Shown here in pieces: positions 8,563 through 13,073 of a stretch of DNA of 13,073 bases. Below the pieces are notes generated by a model. That model did not search any database. It was not told the DNA's origin and saw nothing but the letters and a program-made list of their open reading frames with translations. Both the position numbers and the translations under genes were made by a program. How positions within the stretch are numbered: the first letter of the stretch is position 1; every line of letters starts with the position of its first letter. The DNA comes from Calditrichota bacterium (GTDB lineage Bacteria; Calditrichota; Calditrichia; RBG-13-44-9). The stretch lies in contig JAJRXE010000044.1 in NCBI GenBank assembly GCA_024276455.1, positions 1 through 13,073 on the forward strand. Reading direction: 5' to 3'.

Positions 8563-8579
8563 ACGGCTGCAGGAGCCGT
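8563..8579 (-). other. perfect inverted repeat just upstream of the deacetylase ATG
   Basis: ACGGCT (8563-8568) and AGCCGT (8574-8579) are perfect complements around a five-base loop. The hairpin ends nine bases before the ATG at 8553, where a ribosome-binding site would be, and no T-run follows. It could be a translational control element, a protein-binding site, or chance if the coding region starts further upstream. Confidence 0.3.
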
Positions 8580-8612
8580 TGCGAATAAAAAACATTTCTT
8601 CATCTTTGTGTT

Positions 8613-9059
8613 TTAGAAATATCGGCCTGGAGGACTGGCGGTACCGCACCACAAATACCTCTTTTTTCCCCGACGTAAAAATGTAACACTAAAAACCAGG
8701 GTGGCGGACCAGCGAACGAACAAAATTAGCAAAACAAAATAGTCGTTCTGCAACGTGCTACGGGCCACTAAATCCTGCTGGGGAATCACCCCTGCCAAAC
8801 TGTCGGGAAAATCCCTGCTAAAATTACGCATAAACGCCCACCTCGTTATTCCGTTGGTAGAAAAGAGAAAGGGAAGGTTGAGCGTTCCGTTGGCAAACCA
8901 TTCTTCCAACGCCCGGCGGGCGACGGCAACGACGGGGATTGGGGAACTTTCCAGCCCTTGTGCTTTTGCTTCCTCCACTAAAAAAAGATTCATCCCTCGA
9001 GCGTTATTGGCAATGATTTTCTGCCAGCTTATCGGAAATGTTTTTTCTGATAATCCCAT
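8613..9059 (-). CDS. weak hypothetical ORF, possible small membrane protein
   Basis: A 148-codon ORF starting at ATG and ending in TAA, upstream of the deacetylase on the same strand. I do not recognise it. The translation has a mixed, protein-like composition. A hydrophobic segment near residues 109-126 (FVLLILFVRWSATLVFSVTF) is followed by a basic patch (RRGKKR), as in a C-terminal membrane anchor. Against it: there is no Shine-Dalgarno at the usual distance (GGGAGA is over 20 bases away), the opposite strand is also open for 103 codons (8755-9066), and no known motif is visible. It could be a real lineage-specific gene at the head of the operon, a decayed remnant, or spurious. Confidence 0.35.
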   Translation of the reverse strand: MGLSEKTFPISWQKIIANNARGMNLFLVEEAKAQGLESSPIPVVAVARRALEEWFANGTLNLPFLFSTNGITRWAFMRNFSRDFPDSLAGVIPQQDLVARSTLQNDYFVLLILFVRWSATLVFSVTFLRRGKKRYLWCGTASPPGRYF

Positions 9060-9336
9060 ATCGTAAAAGGTGGTTTTAAGTCTCCCTTTGCGGAAAAAAA
9101 CAGCAACGGATTTGTCCTGGTGTTATTTACAGATCATCCGGGTGAGCCGCTATTTTTCCAGGGCTTTTTATAAGCCGTAAATGGCGAGTTTTTTCGTAGA
9201 GCCCAGAAATAAAATCTAATCGAAATAAGTATTCTATTGTCTAACACTTTGGGCGTTCGAAAAGCGTCTCCTGAATCCACAAAAAAAGACTTACTTTTTT
9301 ATTCGCTCCTTCATATTTTAACAGACTAACTTACCG
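9060..9336. other. intergenic region upstream of the deacetylase operon
   Basis: About 280 bp without a supportable gene, AT-richer than the flanking genes and with several A or T runs. It should hold the promoter for the minus-strand genes below 9060, but I see no convincing -35/-10 pair. The best is TAGACA/TAGATT (reverse complement of 9238-9243 and 9213-9218), with a poor 19-base spacer. A small hairpin GGCTT/AAGCC (9162-9166 with 9172-9176) has no T-run beyond it. Confidence 0.5.
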
Positions 9337-9379
9337 AAAAAAGGCCGGTTTAGTTAGAAGTACAGGGTAAATCCGGCCT
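9337..9379 (-). terminator. Rho-independent terminator overlapping the end of the barrel gene
   Basis: Read on the minus strand, AGGCCGG (9379-9373) pairs perfectly with CCGGCCT (9348-9342) and is followed at once by a run of T (9342-9337). The 24-base loop contains the last codons and the TAA stop of the barrel gene at 9354-9356. The upstream arm is therefore inside the coding sequence. A seven-base GC-rich stem joined directly to a U-tract is a convincing intrinsic terminator for the two-gene unit 11092-9354. Confidence 0.75.
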
Positions 9380-10118
9380 GGGGACCAGCATGCTGCACGT
9401 CGTACTTAAACAGGCTTTGCCCTTCGCCGCTCTGGTATTTTACATCCCATACCCGGTAACCGGCCAGCACGGCAAAGTTGGCCATTTTGAATCCCAATCC
9501 AGCGCTGAGATTCCAGGCAAAATCCGAACCGACTCCAAAGCCCCCGACATCCCCCCGGGCAAATACAAAAAGGGGCTTCATTACAAACGCCCGGGCACGA
9601 AGACCCAGAAAGGGATCAAACCAACTCTTCCGCTTTTCCACCTCTGAGACCCCAATCTCGCGCACCACCGCTTTTAATTTAAAATAGCGACCGCCCACAA
9701 TGACATCCAACCAGGGAACCACATTGTAACCAAACGCCCCTTCCAGCAAAGTCACATAGGAATCCAGCTCGTCCAGACTATCTTTGTCAAAACTTTGAAC
9801 AAAAATACCTTCCATAATGAAGAGTAACTTCTCCATCCGGGCTTCGATATGGCCGTTTAATCCCCACCCTCTGCCTTTTAAAAGGTCTTTAAAAAACACA
9901 TCGGCAGAGGTGGTTTTATCGCCGATGGTTACCGTTCCTTTCTGAATCGGGAGCCAGGAAAACAAAGTAGCCTGAAATTGCCACTCTTCGTGCTGATAAT
10001 CTATGTCCATGTACTGGGCTTTAACCATGTCGGGAAGAAGCATAAAGACTACCAGCAAGAACAACAGCAACCCTTTCCCTTTCAAATTGTTGCTGTGCCA
10101 AGCGTTCACCCCAATCAT
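9354..10118 (-). CDS. predicted outer-membrane beta-barrel protein
   Basis: A 254-residue protein with an N-terminal signal peptide (basic KGKG, then LLLFLLVVFMLLPDMVKA, cleavage probably before QYMDID near residue 35). The mature part is made of alternating amphipathic strands typical of a small barrel: WQFQATLFSWLPIQKGTVT, WLDVIVGGRYFKLKA, FARGDVGGFGVGSDFAWN, FAVLAGYRVWDVKY. It ends GFTLYF with the terminal phenylalanine expected of outer-membrane barrels. The DVGGFGVGSDFAWNLSAGLG stretch recurs in a widespread class of uncharacterised outer-membrane proteins; I know no function. The start is well supported: AAGGAGAGG precedes the ATG at an ideal distance. It is 56 bp downstream of the surface-repeat gene on the same strand, and a terminator overlaps its 3' end. 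Confidence 0.85.
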   Translation of the reverse strand: MIGVNAWHSNNLKGKGLLLFLLVVFMLLPDMVKAQYMDIDYQHEEWQFQATLFSWLPIQKGTVTIGDKTTSADVFFKDLLKGRGWGLNGHIEARMEKLLFIMEGIFVQSFDKDSLDELDSYVTLLEGAFGYNVVPWLDVIVGGRYFKLKAVVREIGVSEVEKRKSWFDPFLGLRARAFVMKPLFVFARGDVGGFGVGSDFAWNLSAGLGFKMANFAVLAGYRVWDVKYQSGEGQSLFKYDVQHAGPQAGFTLYF

Positions 10119-10174
10119 TTACCTCTCCTTTTATTTACCAACATTCGAATACGAAACTGCGACCACTTTTTAGA

Positions 10175-11092
10175 TTAATAAAACGAAATACCGGCTAAAA
10201 AGAGCACCCGAAAATATTTATCCGCCGGAATCGCGTAATTTTCAAAGGTTAAGGTTGTGCCGCCTCCACCAAAGGCGCTGATTTCGGATGTTAATTTGAT
10301 GTGTAACAACAAGCGAAGTTGCAAAGCAAAGAAATCTTCTTCCGGATTGGGTTTGTAAAATTCCGGATTATTGGCCACATGAATATACCCCGCATCGATG
10401 CTGAATTGGTATTCGTCTTCTTCCGTGAGCGGCATCATATATCCGTAATGAAAACTCAACGTGGTTGACTGTTCCGTCCAGAACTCCAAATTGGTTTGAC
10501 CGATAGCCAATTCGGAATAATACTGGTTAGCTAGGAAACGCACCCCCAGATTAAGGTTAGAATAAGTGGTGCCGTAAAGTAAAAGTTGCAATTTACCATT
10601 CTCAGCAATATTAATCAATCCGAATGGCACCCCGTTTTGTTTTTTCGCCACATTAATAAACCCTACCTGGAAACCGCTCTTCACCGAATCCGTCGTGTTT
10701 AAAATCCCAATCTGAGCGCCCTGCAAAATTCCGGCATGGTTAAACCCACCGAATTGCCAACCACCGAACCTTCCTCCCGTCCAGTTAACCAAGCCGGAAA
10801 TTCGCAGTCCCGACCCATCCCCTTTTACAATGCCGACCAGGCCGCTGAACTGAAATCCGGAGAAATCGCGGTTGATTACGCTAACCAAGCCACTCAGATC
10901 AAAAGACGTTACCCTACCCACATTTCCGTATAATAAAGAAATGTTCACTCGGGTTGCAACCTCTTTCGATCCGTTGGTACTGACCGGATAAAATAAAGAA
11001 AGATTCAGAGAACGAGGATGGTCGTTTCCGTTCACTACTCCGGGCAGTAATAACCCCCACAACAAAAGAACCAGAAAAACCCAAGTTTTCAT
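10175..11092 (-). CDS. secreted surface-repeat protein, LA_2272-like repeats with barrel-like C-terminus
   Basis: A 305-residue protein with a clear signal peptide (MKTWVFLVLLLWGLLLPGVV, cleavage near residue 22). Residues 65-163 hold about five imperfect repeats of some 20 residues with the pattern aromatic/Gln-x-Gly-x-x-x-Asn. Examples are FSGFQFSGLVGIV, GWQFGGFNHAG, GAQIGILN, GFQVGFINVA and GVPFGLINIA. These resemble the short surface repeats first noted in Leptospira (LA_2272/LA_2273 type) and common in Bacteroidota proteins; they are probably beta-forming. The remaining 140 residues look like barrel strands and end GISFY. The function is unknown; an outer-membrane or surface location is likely. 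The frame is open upstream to 11311, but I chose ATG 11092 because the signal peptide starts exactly there. The extra 73 residues look like translated intergenic DNA. The ribosome site is weak (CGGGAA). First gene of a two-gene unit with the 254-aa barrel. Confidence 0.82.
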   Translation of the reverse strand: MKTWVFLVLLLWGLLLPGVVNGNDHPRSLNLSLFYPVSTNGSKEVATRVNISLLYGNVGRVTSFDLSGLVSVINRDFSGFQFSGLVGIVKGDGSGLRISGLVNWTGGRFGGWQFGGFNHAGILQGAQIGILNTTDSVKSGFQVGFINVAKKQNGVPFGLINIAENGKLQLLLYGTTYSNLNLGVRFLANQYYSELAIGQTNLEFWTEQSTTLSFHYGYMMPLTEEDEYQFSIDAGYIHVANNPEFYKPNPEEDFFALQLRLLLHIKLTSEISAFGGGGTTLTFENYAIPADKYFRVLFLAGISFY

Positions 11093-11181
11093 GCACAATG
11101 TTCCCGTTTTTTCGTTTCTGGATTGAATCAGGAAAAAGAGTAATCGGTATTCAAATTCAGCAAAACTGCATTTCAAGCAAA

Positions 11182-11211
11182 ATAATACACAAAAATCATG
11201 GGCCGAAGCAA
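11182..11211 (-). promoter_or_regulatory. candidate sigma-70-like promoter for the surface-repeat gene
   Basis: On the minus strand, TTGCTT (11211-11206) and TATTAT (11187-11182) are separated by 18 bases. The -10 matches five of six consensus positions and the -35 three of six. Transcription would start near 11175 and give a leader of about 80 bases before the ATG at 11092. Placement is suggestive only. Confidence 0.3.
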
Positions 11212-11315
11212 GTGTTTTTTCGATTGGAAGAACAGAAAAGGCCGGATTAATTTGACTTCGATCCCGAATTGCCACCAGATTACACTGAATAAACAACGAT
11301 CTAGAGATCACTAAA

Positions 11316-11335
11316 AAATAACCATACTGTTATTT
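11316..11335. repeat. AT-rich inverted repeat in the divergent intergenic region
   Basis: AAATAAC (11316-11322) and GTTATTT (11329-11335) form perfect seven-base arms around CATACT. The symmetry and the position between divergent genes suit an operator for a dimeric regulator. In AT-rich DNA such a repeat can also arise by chance. Confidence 0.35.
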
Positions 11336-11416
11336 CTAAGTTTTCTTCTCCACAGAACAACTTCTACCACTTTTTAAGCGGCGGAATGAGTAATCCGGGG
11401 GCGGTACGATTTAAAC

Positions 11417-11445
11417 TTGTAATTTTTCCCACGATTCGCTAATTT
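11417..11445 (+). promoter_or_regulatory. weak promoter candidate for the downstream Omp85-like gene
   Basis: TTGTAA (11417-11422) and TAATTT (11440-11445) have an ideal 17-base spacer, but the -10 matches only three of six consensus positions. It overlaps a hairpin formed by CGCTA (11437-11441) and TAGCG (11447-11451). It would give a leader of about 35 bases. Confidence 0.22.
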
Positions 11446-11486
11446 GTAGCGCAGGTAAACATATTCTCAAATCCAAATTACTTTGT

Positions 11487-13073
11487 ATGTTTATTAAGTT
11501 TGAAAATCAAAATATTACGTTCTGGAATATATTATTTTTCCTATTTTTAATCTTGCTAATAGGGTATCCGACTCGTGGTTGGACATTTTTTCCCCAAACC
11601 CGGGTTGTACCCGATTCAACCGGTTCGCTTCCAGACGATACCCTGCTTGCTCCGAATGCTTACCAACCTCAAGAGGCCGACTCATCGAAGCCGCAGCCGG
11701 ATTCCCTGACTGATAATGACGATGCTCTCTACAACTACCTTCAAAAAAAATCCAGCCGTTTTAAATGGCTGCAAAGCCTGGTCAATTCAATTTTTGTGAA
11801 CCCGGGGGGCCGGTACTTAAACAACGATAATTTTCGAAATGCCGACGAAAAGTTTTACCCTTTCTCCGGGAAACGAATCAGCCATATTTACTTCCGGAAC
11901 GTAAATCTCCTAGCCCCTTCCATTCGGGACAGTTCCCTTGTCCCCCGATCCGGTTTTGCTTCCTGGATCGATCGCACCCATGTGGACACCCGGGAAGGAG
12001 TAATCCGAAAAAACATGTTATTTAAAGAGGGAGACCTTCTCAGCCCTGAACTCTTGGCTGACAATGAACGGATTCTTAGTGAATTACCCTACATTTCTGA
12101 TGCCGAAATCCTTGTACGGGTAAGCGAGGAAGATTCGAATCTGGTAGACATCCTGGTACTAACCCAGGACAAAGTTTCCTTAGGCGCCACCGGCTCCATA
12201 AAGTCGGTTAAACGTTCCAACCTTGCGGTTTTCGATCGCAATTTCCTTGGTACCGGCAACGAAGTTCGTCTGGGATTTATTTTTAACCAGGATTATTCTC
12301 CCCAATTTGGTGTTGAAGGACAATATTTAATCAACAACCTTTGGGGTAAATTCGTAAAGGGAGAATTCAATTATTTCGAAAAAGATCGACGCCGGAAATT
12401 CCAGCTCAAATTGAGTAAGGGTTTTATTACCAACTACACGAAATACGGTGGTGGGGTGGATCTTCAATACTATGTAGATCGAATGGAAAAGACGGTGGAC
12501 GACAGCCTCTACAATATAAAATATTCAGAAGATTTACAAGATATCTGGCTCGGCCGTTCGTTTATTCTTGGCAATCCTAAAGAAAGGAAAAATTTCATTT
12601 TCACTGCCCGCTTGCAACGACACGACTTTTTGCTTCGTCCTTTCACCGATCCCGACAGTAATTATTTTTTCCACAACCGGGTATTCCTGTTGGGAGGTCT
12701 AAATCTAATTAAAGTCAACTATTTAAAAACCCGCATGCTACTACATTTCACCATTCCAGAATTTGTTCCCTACGGGTACCTACTTCAAGTACTCTTTGGC
12801 CAGGAATTCAACGAGTACTTCCGGCGATTTTATTGGGGAATTGGTGCCGCCGGTGCTAAATACTGGCCCAAATTCGGTTACAACCAATTGGTGTTAAGAA
12901 TCGGAAGTTTTATCCGTGACCATCAACTCAACGAAGGGGTTTTCTCCCTGACCGGAAGTTACTTCAGTAATTTAATTCATCTTGGGGATTACCGTTACCG
13001 CCAATTATTACGACTTATTTACACCACCGGATTTAAACAAAAACCATTTGAAAAAATATATCTGGATAAAGAC
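11487..13073 (+). CDS. Omp85-like outer-membrane protein with one visible POTRA domain, N-terminal part
   Basis: An open frame of 529 codons with no stop, running off the window end. An N-terminal hydrophobic segment (NILFFLFLILLIGYP, about residues 14-28) serves as signal peptide. Residues 40-80 are a Pro/Asp/Ser-rich linker. Around residues 130-228 lies a POTRA-like domain: ISHIYFRNVN strand, then VIRKNMLFKEGDLLSPELL, then ILSELPYISDAEILVRVSEE and VDILVLTQD. This pattern (a charged loop before a helix and a D-a-x-I strand) is typical of Omp85/TpsB POTRA domains. From about 230 onward the sequence is barrel-like: FDRNFLGTGNEVRLGF (as in BamA first strands), many aromatic alternations and GNEV-type turns. 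It is probably an assembly or transport pore; the substrate is unknown. No Shine-Dalgarno is evident (GCAGG lies about 30 bases upstream), but no other ATG occurs before residue 177. The barrel end is missing, so the class (BamA, TamA or TpsB-like) is unsettled. Confidence 0.8.
   Translation, partial: MFIKFENQNITFWNILFFLFLILLIGYPTRGWTFFPQTRVVPDSTGSLPDDTLLAPNAYQPQEADSSKPQPDSLTDNDDALYNYLQKKSSRFKWLQSLVNSIFVNPGGRYLNNDNFRNADEKFYPFSGKRISHIYFRNVNLLAPSIRDSSLVPRSGFASWIDRTHVDTREGVIRKNMLFKEGDLLSPELLADNERILSELPYISDAEILVRVSEEDSNLVDILVLTQDKVSLGATGSIKSVKRSNLAVFDRNFLGTGNEVRLGFIFNQDYSPQFGVEGQYLINNLWGKFVKGEFNYFEKDRRRKFQLKLSKGFITNYTKYGGGVDLQYYVDRMEKTVDDSLYNIKYSEDLQDIWLGRSFILGNPKERKNFIFTARLQRHDFLLRPFTDPDSNYFFHNRVFLLGGLNLIKVNYLKTRMLLHFTIPEFVPYGYLLQVLFGQEFNEYFRRFYWGIGAAGAKYWPKFGYNQLVLRIGSFIRDHQLNEGVFSLTGSYFSNLIHLGDYRYRQLLRLIYTTGFKQKPFEKIYLDKD

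Larger units (their letters stand above)
11093..11486. other. divergent intergenic region
   Basis: About 390 bp between two divergently transcribed envelope genes. It is AT-rich and contains no gene I can support. It holds an AT-rich inverted repeat (11316-11335), a small hairpin (11437-11451) and weak promoter candidates for both directions. Confidence 0.6.

Noticed and set aside
8755..9066. Plus-strand ORF of 103 codons opposite the weak hypothetical ORF
   Set aside because: No ribosome site, no recognisable feature and no neighbour on that strand. Its existence lowers confidence in the minus-strand ORF but does not itself look coding.
9213..9243. Promoter candidate TAGACA/TAGATT on the minus strand
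   Set aside because: The spacer is 19 bases and the -10 matches only four of six positions; too weak to list as a promoter.
11093..11311. N-terminal extension of the surface-repeat protein up to 11311
   Set aside because: The signal peptide begins exactly at the ATG at 11092, and the upstream translation does not resemble a protein domain.

Overview
The window is a stretch of chromosome from a Gram-negative (diderm) bacterium, given over almost entirely to the cell envelope. Nearly every confident gene encodes an outer-membrane barrel, a barrel-assembly or lipid-transport protein, a lipoprotein or a membrane-anchored carbohydrate enzyme. Several genes have recognisable Shine-Dalgarno sites (AAGGAG, GGGGAG, AGGGTG), and TAA stops predominate. 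The patatin-POTRA-barrel architecture and the short Gly/Asn surface repeats are common in the Bacteroidota/Chlorobi/Calditrichota part of the tree. That placement is inference; no marker gene is present to settle it. I see no rRNA, tRNA, CRISPR array, transposase or phage gene.

Layout. (1) Plus strand, 2-4153: the last 73 codons of an Omp85 barrel (TamA/BamA-like), then a full-length TamB-like protein (1297 aa), a tamA-tamB type pair. (2) Minus strand, 8553 down to 4241, converging on tamB: a probable operon of a membrane-anchored NodB-type polysaccharide deacetylase, a lipoprotein with a possible permuted papain-like (YiiX-type) domain, and a patatin/POTRA/barrel gene resembling type Vd secretion protein PlpD. 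The gaps in this operon are about 20 bp. The PlpD-like gene is split by a single in-frame TAG codon inside the POTRA domain, with the same frame open on both sides. A weak hypothetical ORF (8613-9059) lies upstream of the deacetylase. (3) Minus strand, 11092 down to 9354: a secreted protein with about 20-residue surface repeats, then a predicted outer-membrane barrel of 254 aa, closed by a good intrinsic terminator. (4) An AT-richer divergent intergenic region (11093-11486) with small hairpins and weak promoter candidates. (5) Plus strand, 11487 to the window end: the first 529 codons of another POTRA-plus-barrel Omp85-like protein, which runs off the edge.

How the genes may work together. 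TamA/TamB-type proteins move phospholipid to, or help assemble barrels in, the outer membrane. A PlpD-type patatin would hydrolyse lipid at the surface or in the periplasm. The deacetylase and papain-like lipoprotein would act on glycans or peptides of the envelope. Three separate POTRA/barrel proteins within 13 kb mark this as an envelope-biogenesis neighbourhood. The most notable observation is the lone amber codon that separates an otherwise intact patatin from an otherwise intact barrel. I did not find convincing evidence of a wholly new system.
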